DNA of 13,689 bases from Pyrinomonadaceae bacterium (GCA_025929655.1 JAICPV010000017.1:1-13689); one strand, 5' to 3'; shown: positions 1-7,450, numbered from the stretch's first letter. Numbers and translations are program-made. Notes: generated by a model from the letters alone, not told the origin.

Positions 1-96
1 AAAAAATTTGTTAATAAGCCGAAGGGGACGGCGCCGGGACTGGTTCGACTTGCAAGTTTCAAAACGATCCTTGTAGAACCGGCGTTCCCGAACGTA
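1..96. other. Non-coding stretch downstream of the thioredoxin lipoprotein gene
   Basis: No convincing gene is seen here. On the minus strand it follows the TAA stop at 97-99. It contains small inverted repeats (GAAC/GTTC around 77-88 and a GC-rich CGGCGCCG core near 30-37) and an A-run at 1-6, which is a T-run on the minus strand. None of these combines into a clear stem followed directly by a T-tract, so I do not call a terminator. Confidence 0.5.
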
Positions 97-690
97 TTAA
101 AGAGTTGACCCTTCCGCGACGATATCGGCGACCAGTTTCTCCATCTTCTTAAGGTTTTTCGGATCAGCGCCTGTGAATACGCCTCGCAGATTACCTTCGC
201 GATCGACAATGAAGCTCTGAGGGATCCCTTGAAACTTGCTTACCTTTAAAAGCTCGCGGGTCGTGCTCTCGTCCGACCAGACCAGAGGGTAGTTCAACTT
301 CATTTCTTCCGCGAATTCGTTCACCTGGTCGATCGGCTCGTCGTCCACATTCAGCCCAAGCACTTCAAAGCCATTATCACGATGATCGTTCTGCATCTTC
401 ACCAGGATCGGCATTTCTTCACGGCAGAATCCACACCATGTGGCCCAAAGATTCAAAAGAAGCACTTTGCCTTTGCGATCGGCGATCTTCGTCACCGTGC
501 GGTCCAGATTTTCCATCTCGGCCTGGGCCACCTTTTCGGGGAGCGGCGGATACTTTGAAGCTGGCTTTCGGTCTGAAGCGTTAGCTGTATCGGAAGCAAC
601 GTTCGTTTCGGTTCCTGCTTCGCCGGAACAGCCTGAAAAAACGATCGCGAGCGCCAAAAATATCAAAAGATGAACCGCAAAAACTCTCAT
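97..690 (-). CDS. TlpA/ResA-like thioredoxin-fold lipoprotein (thiol-disulfide oxidoreductase)
   Basis: This is a 197-residue membrane-anchored, extracytoplasmic thiol-disulfide oxidoreductase of the TlpA/ResA/CcmG type. A signal peptide (residues 1-20) ends in a lipobox-like FSGC with the lipidated Cys at 21. A polar linker (22-50) leads to the thioredoxin fold, with the redox motif WCGFC (Cys86 and Cys89) after a hydrophobic strand, and the cis-proline motif GIPQSF at Pro157. Family members reduce or isomerise disulfides, often in cytochrome c maturation; the target here is unknown. The ATG at 690 is preferred over a start near 795, which would put about 35 residues inside the previous gene ahead of the signal peptide. 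An AAGG ribosome binding site (699-702) lies in the last codons of the upstream FHA-ABC gene. That gene's TAG ends only 5 bases before this ATG, so translational coupling is likely. Family assignment is firm, substrate unknown. Confidence 0.92.
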   Translation of the reverse strand: MRVFAVHLLIFLALAIVFSGCSGEAGTETNVASDTANASDRKPASKYPPLPEKVAQAEMENLDRTVTKIADRKGKVLLLNLWATWCGFCREEMPILVKMQNDHRDNGFEVLGLNVDDEPIDQVNEFAEEMKLNYPLVWSDESTTRELLKVSKFQGIPQSFIVDREGNLRGVFTGADPKNLKKMEKLVADIVAEGSTL

Positions 691-695
691 TTCAA

Positions 696-3600
696 CTACC
701 TTATATCCTTCAGCTTCAGCACGACCAGCGCGGACAGCGTCAGTACCCAAAACATTAGCATCAATACGAACTGGTTTAAAACTTCGTTCATCCACGGATG
801 CAGGAAGGTAATATAGCCGCTCAGGTCGGCAGGGATCTTTTTCATCTCCGGAACCTCTAGTTCGTCGGCCATCGACGGCTCGCCGGTTTCGTTTTGCTGA
901 TAACTGCCACCTGAGACCGTTTTAAAGTTTTCCAGATCTTTCTTCGCTTTATTCAACGCGCTTTCATTTTCGGATTCGATGTATCTGTATAGGCCCTTCC
1001 CTTTAGTGCTCGCTTTCGCGCCCTCAGGTTCCAACGTGTCGAGCGTGGAAAATCGTTTCATCGTATCGAAGGACCATGCGGCCGGCATCGTCATGCTGAC
1101 GACCTTGTTCAATCCTTGCGGGACTCCGCCAATGCCTGAGAATAATATTTGCGGAATAAGCACGAGAGGAACAAGCGTCGTCGCGAGCTGCGGAGAACTA
1201 AACATCGAGGAAATTAACAATCCGGTCGCCAACCCGACAAAGCCTGTAATAAGCATCGCCCAAAACTGCGGGATCCCGCCTAGCTCGCTCGGCATCGACA
1301 TGACCCCGACGAGGTCGAAGAACTTCAGCGGAACGTAAAGTATCAGGCATTGGACAAAAACGATCGTGCCGAGTACGAAAAGCTTCGAGAATAGGTACGG
1401 AATTATCCCGAGATTGAACATTCGCTCGCGTTTGTATATCGGCAATTCGCGGACGATCTCGCGGGCGGAATCAGAAACGCCGAACCAGATCGCGACCAAT
1501 GCGATGACGAAGTAAACGAAATCGCGCGGCCAGTTTGCACCCATCACGATCAAAGTAAGGATCGCGATGATCGGCGGCTGCGCAAGCATAATGAAAAGGT
1601 TCAGCCGATCCTTCCGAAGTACCTCGAAATAACGGCGCGACAGTGTCGCCCACTGCCTGATCGAACCAAAAATACCCAGCCGCCGCCGCTTGTACGAACC
1701 TCCTTGAGGTACTTGACCGATCTGTTTCAACGGCTTCTCGACCAGCAGTTTGTACTGTGGCGCCGCAGCAAATTTTTTACGCCATTCCTCAGCCGCCTGA
1801 TCCTCGAGAGTATGTCGATTCGCTTCGCCGTGCTCTTTTACTCCGTCTTCTACAGGTTCCTCGAGCCGGTCGTAAAGCTCTTTGAAATTCGCCGCATTGA
1901 AATGTGACAACGCATCATTGGGTTTTCCGAAAAAGACGAGCTTTCCGCGCATCAGGACAGCGATCTTGTCGAATAAACCCACGTTTTCCATAGCGTGCGT
2001 CGTCATTACGACGGTCCTGCCGGATTCCGCAACCTGTTTGAAAAGCCGCATAATGCGGTCTTCCGTCGCCGGATCGAGTCCCGACGTAGGCTCGTCGAGG
2101 AAAATGCACGAGGGCTTCGTGATAAGCTCGACAGCGATCGAAACCCGTTTTCGCTGGCCGCCGGAAAGCTTGCCTACCGAGACGTTTTTCCTTTCGGTCA
2201 GTCCCGTGACGTCGATAACCTCGTTGACTATCTGATCGATCTCGCGCTTGGAAACATCCCGCGATAAGCGCAAGCGTGCGACGTAGTACAACGTCCGGTA
2301 AACAGAAAGCTCGCGGTGAATGATATCTTCCTGTGGAACATACCCGATCGCCTGTTTTAGCGAGTCGAAATTTCGGTTCAGATCGAGCTGGTTGATCAGA
2401 ACGTTGCCGGTTTTTGCGGGCCGCACGCCGTTCATGGCTTCGATTAACGATGATTTTCCCGCGCCCGAAGGCCCGAGCAAGCCTACGAATTCGTTCGGTT
2501 GAATAGAGAAGGAAACATTGTCGAGAACACGTATGCGAATTCCGCCGCGACCCTTGATCTCGCGGCCGACATGCAGGATGTCGATCCGCATTTTCGACCT
2601 GGCGTCGAAAACCCCTATGCTTCCGGATTGATCGACGCGAATGATGAACGGCCCGATCTGAACGTTGTCGTTTGGCCGCACGGCCTGGCGGGATGTTCGG
2701 GCGCCGTTTACGAAAACACCGTTGGTGGAATTTGAATCCTCAACGAAAATTTCGCCGCCGGAGAGCCGCAGCTTTGCGTGATGCTTCGAGATCTGCAGGC
2801 CGTCGATCCGAATATCATTCGATTCGTCGCGGCCGATGGTGAGCACGTTCTTATCACCGAATTGCAGCGTCATCAGGAGCTGGGGATCGGAAGAACTTTC
2901 GACGAGGGCCTTCGAGGGCGCACGGCCAAGATTGGCGACCATTGTTTTGGAACCGTCGCCGGGAAGCGGACCGGCGACATTATGAGCGATCTGAACAGAC
3001 CGCTGCCCGGCCAAGCTTGAGCCTTTCGGGGCGACGCGCCCCGGTGCTCCAAATATTAAGATCGGGCCGCCCAGTCCAAGTTGGATCTGATCATTGTCAT
3101 AAAGAGGCGTGCTCGCATTGATCCGCTGGCCGTTAAGGAGGGTCCCGTTGAAGCTCTTATTGTCCTTCAACACAAAATCGCTGCCATCGTATACGATCTC
3201 GGCGTGACGTCTAGAAACTGTCGTCGAAGACGCGTCGAAAATCACATCGCAGTCGGCTTCCCTTCCGAGCCAAATAGATGGTTTGCCGATCGGCAACGTC
3301 GGTTTCGCGGGAGGCCCTGGAATTTCGAGCCTCGCCTGCGGGACCTGAATGGGCGGAGCAATCGGTTTTTGCGCCGGCGGTATATTCGACGGAGCGGCAA
3401 CAGGCTGCGGCATTCTGTTTTCTTCGCCGACCTCGAACCAGACGACGACCAATTTCGGGCCGTCCGTGCCGAACTGCAGCGTGCTGCCAGCCTGAACCGG
3501 CTGCGGCTGCGTAACCTGCTGGCCGTTTTGAAAGGTCCCGTATGTGGAACCGAGGTCGGATATCGTCCATTGCCCGTTCTGAATGCGCAGCTCGGCATGT

Positions 3601-3746
3601 TTGCGCGACACCATCGGAAACTGCGTCTTCTCGAATGCGATATCACATTCGGCGGCATCACGGCCGATGGTTACAACAGGCTTCCTAAATTCCCTGTCGA
3701 CCGCGCGGCCGTCGGCTGCGTTCGGTTGGGCGAGAATGATGTTCAT
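696..3746 (-). CDS. Triple-FHA-domain ABC half-transporter (ABCG-like ATPase fused to ABC2 permease)
   Basis: This 1016-residue protein probably exports a substrate across the inner membrane as a dimer, under phospho-signal control. Three N-terminal FHA domains are visible. FHA1 (about 1-105) has IGRD at 27-30, SRKH at 47-50 and GSTYG at 66-70. FHA2 (about 150-235) has LGRE at 160-163 and SRRH at 178-181. FHA3 (about 285-375) has IGRDESND at 304-311, SKHH at 320-323 and STNGVFVNG. Pro-rich linkers separate them. The ATPase (about 385-620) has Walker A GPSGAGKS (425-432), Q-loop Gln472, signature LSGGQ (527-531), Walker B with Asp551/Glu552 and switch His584. The permease follows with six likely helices near 716-735, 743-758, 784-806, 827-848, 855-873 and 991-1011, with a roughly 100-residue polar loop before the last. 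FHA domains bind phosphothreonine, so the Ser/Thr kinase encoded just upstream is the obvious partner. In Mycobacterium tuberculosis, PknF phosphorylates the related Rv1747. The start fits the first FHA strand, but it has no Shine-Dalgarno sequence and follows a T-tract directly. The substrate is unknown. Confidence 0.93.
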   Translation of the reverse strand: MNIILAQPNAADGRAVDREFRKPVVTIGRDAAECDIAFEKTQFPMVSRKHAELRIQNGQWTISDLGSTYGTFQNGQQVTQPQPVQAGSTLQFGTDGPKLVVVWFEVGEENRMPQPVAAPSNIPPAQKPIAPPIQVPQARLEIPGPPAKPTLPIGKPSIWLGREADCDVIFDASSTTVSRRHAEIVYDGSDFVLKDNKSFNGTLLNGQRINASTPLYDNDQIQLGLGGPILIFGAPGRVAPKGSSLAGQRSVQIAHNVAGPLPGDGSKTMVANLGRAPSKALVESSSDPQLLMTLQFGDKNVLTIGRDESNDIRIDGLQISKHHAKLRLSGGEIFVEDSNSTNGVFVNGARTSRQAVRPNDNVQIGPFIIRVDQSGSIGVFDARSKMRIDILHVGREIKGRGGIRIRVLDNVSFSIQPNEFVGLLGPSGAGKSSLIEAMNGVRPAKTGNVLINQLDLNRNFDSLKQAIGYVPQEDIIHRELSVYRTLYYVARLRLSRDVSKREIDQIVNEVIDVTGLTERKNVSVGKLSGGQRKRVSIAVELITKPSCIFLDEPTSGLDPATEDRIMRLFKQVAESGRTVVMTTHAMENVGLFDKIAVLMRGKLVFFGKPNDALSHFNAANFKELYDRLEEPVEDGVKEHGEANRHTLEDQAAEEWRKKFAAAPQYKLLVEKPLKQIGQVPQGGSYKRRRLGIFGSIRQWATLSRRYFEVLRKDRLNLFIMLAQPPIIAILTLIVMGANWPRDFVYFVIALVAIWFGVSDSAREIVRELPIYKRERMFNLGIIPYLFSKLFVLGTIVFVQCLILYVPLKFFDLVGVMSMPSELGGIPQFWAMLITGFVGLATGLLISSMFSSPQLATTLVPLVLIPQILFSGIGGVPQGLNKVVSMTMPAAWSFDTMKRFSTLDTLEPEGAKASTKGKGLYRYIESENESALNKAKKDLENFKTVSGGSYQQNETGEPSMADELEVPEMKKIPADLSGYITFLHPWMNEVLNQFVLMLMFWVLTLSALVVLKLKDIR

Positions 3747-3749
3747 CGG

Positions 3750-3783
3750 AAAAACAAAAAGCGTAAGAAGTGAATCCCTACGC
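3750..3783 (-). terminator. Intrinsic terminator or attenuator hairpin between kinase and FHA-ABC genes
   Basis: On the minus strand, bases 3783-3761 fold as a stem starting GCGTA and ending TACGC. The stem extends inward to 9 pairs, two of them G-U, around a 5-base loop (TTCAC). The T-tract TTTTTGTTTTT (3760-3750) follows immediately. This is the textbook shape of a Rho-independent terminator. It begins 28 bases after the kinase stop, and its T-tract ends 3 bases before the ATG of the FHA-ABC gene. It could end the kinase transcript, act as a partial terminator lowering transporter expression, or be a regulated attenuator. The structure is seen in the sequence; its activity is inferred. Confidence 0.7.
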
Positions 3784-3811
3784 CCATCTACTACGGTTCA
3801 AATTCGAAATA

Positions 3812-6067
3812 CTATTCCGCGCGGACAAGGCGGAATCCCAGCTCTGCGCTTCGGCGGCTCGCCGGAACCGCGATCCTGAACGTCGAGGTGATCGCGTTCG
3901 GCCCGGTCGACTTCTGGAAAGCAGATCCGCCGCGAAGCATAAAATGCGGCTCCGACGTCGGTTTGATCTCGCCTGAGCTCCCCGGATAGAGCGACGCCGG
4001 GGTTCCGGTCCATTCGAAAACGTTGCCGATCAGGTCCTGGACGCCCCACGAATTTGCGCACGTTTTACTGCCCACCTCGACCGGCTCATTGTTGGACTGA
4101 TCCATGTAAGCGCACTTGGCATCGTAACTGTCGCCCCACGGGTACAGGTTCTTCCTCGAACCGTTGCGGGCGGCATATTCCCACTCTTGTTCCGTCGGAA
4201 GCCTGTACGTAGTGCCGTCGCGTTTCGAACGCCACGCAGCGAACGCCTTAATATCTTCAATATTTACGAACCTAACGGGCATGTTTTCTTCGCCGCCGAT
4301 GGGCTTGCCGTTAACCCAATGTGCGAGGAACTTGTCGTCGTTCGCCGGCTTATAATTCGACCCTTTCATGAATTCAAAAAACTCGGCGTTCGTGATCTCC
4401 GTCTTGTCCATCCGAAAAGCCGCGACGGGGACCTCATGCTCGGGTTTTTCGTTTTCGTTGCCGTCATTGCGACCCATCATGAACGAGCCGGCCGGGATCG
4501 CGATCAACTCCGCTTTCGTCGAAGGCCTTTGAGTATCGGCAGGCGATGGCAATGAATTTGCATTCACATTTGCGATGTTCGCAAGGTCTTTCTTCCCGCC
4601 GAACACGCCAGCCAGGTAAGCGCCGCCGATTCCGAGAGCGCCTAACCCTAACAACACTATCGCCCCGATCGATCCCAGAACGAGTGGCGAGAAGAACGAA
4701 CGCTTGGGCGGCTGGGACTGTACGCCGATATGCTGGCGGCCCGTGTCCCAGTTTTGGACCATCGTCTTCTGAACTTCAGCCGCATGGTCGCCAGTCATCG
4801 AAAGATTCTGCGGCGTGTTCGGGCCGATTCCCCCTGTGAACGCGACAGTCGCTGCAGCCGCATCGCTGCCGGCCAGGTCCGCGTACACCTGCTGCGGCCT
4901 TCCGTCGCAAACCACCTCGCTTTGCCATTCTCCGAATCCTTCTTTAGCTACACGAAGACGGTGATTGCCCGTCTGGACGCCATTAAGCGTGATCCAGCCG
5001 TCGTCGCGGCTTTGCCCGACCGCGACATTATCGACAAAAACGGTCGAATGCGGCGGATTGGTCTTGATATTGATGGTAGTAACCGGATGCGCTCCTCCGC
5101 CGGAGGTCGTGTGAATGCCGAGCGCCTGCGGGTAGATAGCTTCGCGAAGCTCGCTGATCATCGCCTCGACGGACGGCGTCCGTTTGTCCTTTTCCTTCTG
5201 CAGCGTGTGCATGACCGCGGCTTCAAGTTCGGGCGTCACCGTGGTCCCCATGGAAGCGAAAGTCGGTGCCGGATCGCTGATGTGCTTTTTCATGATCGCC
5301 GGGATCGACGAGCCTTTGAACGGCACGTCGCCCGCGAGCATCTGGTAAAGCATCACGCCGAGGCTGTAAATATCGGATCTTGAATCGGGTTCATCGTCGG
5401 CCCATTGCTCGGGAGCCATATAATATGGCGAACCCATCAGCCCGGTGGTCTGAGCCTGAATGAACGAACCCAAAAGTTCACCGGATTTGATCTTCGCAAG
5501 GCCGAAGTCGAGGATCTTGACAGCCTGAGACATGCTCGGCTTGTCGTTGCAGATCATGATGTTCAGCGGCTTCAGATCGCGATGAACGATGCCTTGGTGA
5601 TGGGCGGCTCCAACGCCGGCACTTACGGCTGAGATCAGATCGAAGGCTTGTTCGGGATCGAGTTTCTTTTCGCGCGCGAGCAGGTCATGGAGCGATTCGC
5701 CCTCGACATATTCCATCACCAAAAATGGAATAGAGCCGCCGATGACCCCGTAGTCGGTCACCGCGACGACGTTCTGGTGACGTATCGCAGCCGCCGCAAG
5801 TGCTTCCTGACGAAACCGTGTTACAAGTTGGGGGTCGTTGCCTACCAGGTCCGGGAGAATGATCTTGATCGCGAGCTGTGTCTTAAGATAAGCATGCCGG
5901 GCCTTATAAACGACGCCCATTCCGCCCTGGCCGAGACGCAGTTCGATATGATATTTCCCTTCCAGGATCGGCTCGCCGGCAAGAGTGTGCATCGTCGGCA
6001 TCCCGTCCTTGGGACAGGTTGAGACGTCGTCTGCGTAGCAATGTTTACAAAGCTGACACTCTTTCAT
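3812..6067 (-). CDS. Membrane Ser/Thr protein kinase with zinc ribbon, PEGA and FGE/SUMF1-like domains
   Basis: This 751-residue Hanks-type kinase phosphorylates Ser/Thr on partner proteins at the inner membrane. A short zinc ribbon (Cys7, Cys10 and Cys18 in CPKDG; also Cys4) precedes the kinase domain (about 39-310). That domain has a Gly-loop G46-x-G48-G49-x-G51, Lys68, Glu88, HRD at 162-164 (catalytic Asp164), Asn169, DFG at 187-189 and APE at 218-220, all intact. A PEGA domain (about 330-400) follows, then a disordered linker, one transmembrane helix (about 461-485) and a C-terminal formylglycine-generating-enzyme-like domain (about 520-750) with RLPTEQEWEYAAR, YPWGD, GNVFEWTG and a closing GFRLVR. 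The two catalytic Cys of aerobic FGE, which fall just after the GGS motif, are absent: the stretch 713-751 has none. This domain is therefore more likely a sensing or binding module outside the membrane than an enzyme. The next gene downstream, an FHA-ABC exporter, is the likely phosphorylation target. No strong ribosome binding site is seen; a GGGGAA lies about 16 bases before the ATG. Confidence 0.93.
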   Translation of the reverse strand: MKECQLCKHCYADDVSTCPKDGMPTMHTLAGEPILEGKYHIELRLGQGGMGVVYKARHAYLKTQLAIKIILPDLVGNDPQLVTRFRQEALAAAAIRHQNVVAVTDYGVIGGSIPFLVMEYVEGESLHDLLAREKKLDPEQAFDLISAVSAGVGAAHHQGIVHRDLKPLNIMICNDKPSMSQAVKILDFGLAKIKSGELLGSFIQAQTTGLMGSPYYMAPEQWADDEPDSRSDIYSLGVMLYQMLAGDVPFKGSSIPAIMKKHISDPAPTFASMGTTVTPELEAAVMHTLQKEKDKRTPSVEAMISELREAIYPQALGIHTTSGGGAHPVTTINIKTNPPHSTVFVDNVAVGQSRDDGWITLNGVQTGNHRLRVAKEGFGEWQSEVVCDGRPQQVYADLAGSDAAAATVAFTGGIGPNTPQNLSMTGDHAAEVQKTMVQNWDTGRQHIGVQSQPPKRSFFSPLVLGSIGAIVLLGLGALGIGGAYLAGVFGGKKDLANIANVNANSLPSPADTQRPSTKAELIAIPAGSFMMGRNDGNENEKPEHEVPVAAFRMDKTEITNAEFFEFMKGSNYKPANDDKFLAHWVNGKPIGGEENMPVRFVNIEDIKAFAAWRSKRDGTTYRLPTEQEWEYAARNGSRKNLYPWGDSYDAKCAYMDQSNNEPVEVGSKTCANSWGVQDLIGNVFEWTGTPASLYPGSSGEIKPTSEPHFMLRGGSAFQKSTGPNAITSTFRIAVPASRRSAELGFRLVRAE

Positions 6068-6419
6068 CGCGCACTCGAAACGGTTCCCCGAAACTGCTGG
6101 AGAGAAACAATTCTATATCTTGACACAATATCTGGCTGAATTTTGCGGCAACCTAACTGGTCTGATTCTATTTGTTTTACAGATTTCAAGCAAGGATTAA
6201 ACGAATTGCCGTAAATATTTGTTGCAACCGTGTTTAGAGCAAAAGCTGGCATGCCCCGGGATACGCAGAGGTATTTTCTTGTGTTATTTAGTGTGAATCC
6301 GTGGTTAAGCGAAATGGGAGCCAACAAACCAACGAACTAACACGAAACCCCCGAACCGAAATCTCCCAAAACAAAACCGTTTTCGCAGATTTCCCAACTT
6401 CTTCTTTACACGGCGGTTA
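6068..6419. other. Intergenic region between LolA-like gene and kinase gene; probable kinase promoter region
   Basis: This 352-base stretch is more AT-rich than its surroundings and holds no convincing gene. Near the LolA-like stop, an inverted repeat pairs 6358-6364 (GAAATCT) with 6387-6393 (AGATTTC) around a 22-base A/T-rich loop. It could be a weak terminator of the preceding gene on the minus strand. Close to the kinase start, TATAGA (minus strand, 6117-6112) resembles a -10 box, but no good -35 is seen at 17 bases. An 8-base word CGAATTGC at 6202-6209 is part of the 11-base word repeated near the cox genes. An open frame (6064-6327) crosses the region but looks non-coding. The kinase promoter should lie here because the gap is the largest in the window. 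Confidence 0.4.
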
Positions 6420-7124
6420 CTAACTTTTGATTATTTTCGTGCCCTTTGGCAGATCGACCTTGAATGAGGACCTGTCGATCTTCACGTTCTTTTGCAGATT
6501 GGAAAGAAGCACGGTCGTCGAATCGCTGTTGTGTTCCGTGACCTTCGATTGGATCGGCATGCCGTTCCCGTCCACCCAGACCTCAGCGGACTTGTAAGAA
6601 GTCCGGGCGGTCGGCGTCAGTTCCAAATGCCAGGTTTTCGTGCCGTTCGCCAATGTCGCCTCGCCGAGGTACTTCATCGAATAATTCTGCTTTAGCTGGG
6701 CTTTCGACATGCTCATAAAAGCAAGCGCGCTGCCGGCCTTCGCGTTGCCCTTCGCGCTATCGGTCGAGCCGGTGTATGCCTGTGCGAGTTCGGGCCTGTA
6801 CATAACATACTGCTTGTCGATCGCCGCCAGAGTTTCCTTCTTCGGCCGCGACCAGTCAACCCGCACGGCGGGGTTCTTCCCGCGGATCGGCAGGTACGCC
6901 ACGGTCCCTTCGGTCGTATCCGCAACACCGAGCTGCGAATTGACCTGCACCATCGTCGCATTCGCCCGCAAGGACGTGAGCGACTTATTGTGAGCGTCCA
7001 TCCGCGAAAGGATCTCGTTGAGGATGCCCTGTGCCGAAGCGGCCTGCACTCCGCCAAAAATAAGAAAGCCGATCAGGAACATCGGCAAAAACTTCTGAAC
7101 TGATGACCTATGTATGAATTTCAT
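6420..7124 (-). CDS. LolA-like periplasmic outer-membrane lipoprotein carrier/sorting protein
   Basis: This 234-residue exported protein has a clear signal peptide: KFIHR basic start, hydrophobic core at about 12-26, and likely cleavage after ASA at residue 31. The mature part has features of the LolA family. An N-terminal amphipathic helix (LNEILSRMDAHNKSLTSLRA) is followed by alternating strands with a WSRPKKETLAAID segment, a YMLYRPEL-like strand, a WHLELTP strand, and a closing AEVWVDGNGMPIQSKVTEHNSDSTTVLLSNL...FKVDLPKGTKIIK section typical of LolA. LolA carries acylated lipoproteins across the periplasm to the outer membrane. The start lies 10 bases after the stop of the small membrane protein gene, so the two share a transcript. 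AGATGAGA overlapping that stop is the only, weak, ribosome binding candidate. Many bacteria have several LolA-like proteins with diverged roles, so carrier function is probable, not certain. Confidence 0.85.
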   Translation of the reverse strand: MKFIHRSSVQKFLPMFLIGFLIFGGVQAASAQGILNEILSRMDAHNKSLTSLRANATMVQVNSQLGVADTTEGTVAYLPIRGKNPAVRVDWSRPKKETLAAIDKQYVMYRPELAQAYTGSTDSAKGNAKAGSALAFMSMSKAQLKQNYSMKYLGEATLANGTKTWHLELTPTARTSYKSAEVWVDGNGMPIQSKVTEHNSDSTTVLLSNLQKNVKIDRSSFKVDLPKGTKIIKS

Positions 7125-7134
7125 ATGTACGATC

Positions 7135-7440
7135 TCATCTGTATTCGATCTCGTAGGCTGTTTCCCCGTCGGATGTCTTTATCTCCCGCCACCCGACCAG
7201 TTGAGCTTCGGAGTTGCCGGTTATCTCGCGGACGCGTCTTTGCAGAAAGTCCGTGTTCACTGGAAACTCTCGGGGTTTGACTATGACAAGCTCCGTTCGG
7301 GTTGCAATTATTCCGTGGCCGTCGAACCAGCTCTTCGGCGTCAGGAAAATGAATGCGACGATCAACAGGCAGAAAATGACGTAAACGGATGTCTCGCGGC
7401 TGTAATTCCAAAGAACAAAATTCTTTAGCTTGCCCATCAT
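7135..7440 (-). CDS. Small single-helix membrane protein, unknown function
   Basis: This 101-residue protein has a short cytoplasmic N-terminus (MMGKLKNFVLWNYSRE), one strong transmembrane helix at about 18-34, and a roughly 65-residue polar domain, probably periplasmic by the positive-inside rule. The domain contains a WFDGHG turn and a strand-rich ELVIVKPREF segment, and ends in YEIEYR. I do not recognise a family. It is called a gene because its membrane helix has natural composition and it ends 10 bases before the LolA-like gene. This arrangement suggests co-expression and a role in the same envelope process. Two ATG codons stand in tandem (7440-7438 and 7437-7435); either may be used. 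A perfect inverted repeat containing the only GGAAA candidate ribosome binding site lies just upstream. Confidence 0.7.
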   Translation of the reverse strand: MMGKLKNFVLWNYSRETSVYVIFCLLIVAFIFLTPKSWFDGHGIIATRTELVIVKPREFPVNTDFLQRRVREITGNSEAQLVGWREIKTSDGETAYEIEYR

Positions 7441-7450
7441 TTACAATACC

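Noticed and set aside
1..60. Terminator after the thioredoxin gene
   Set aside because: A T-run (1-6 on the minus strand) and GC-rich inverted repeats are present, but no stem directly precedes the T-run.
691..795. Upstream ATG at 795 as start of the thioredoxin lipoprotein
   Set aside because: It would place 35 charged residues ahead of a good signal peptide and lie wholly inside the exporter gene. The ATG at 690 has an AAGG site at proper distance.
3081..3773. Plus-strand open frame of 230 codons opposite the FHA domains
   Set aside because: It has Arg-rich translation with no domain and covers clearly coding FHA sequence on the opposite strand.
6064..6327. 87-codon open frame overlapping the kinase start by ATGA
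   Set aside because: The overlap looks like a coupled gene, but the translation has no recognisable domain, signal or helix, its composition is that of AT-rich intergenic DNA, and no ribosome binding site is seen.
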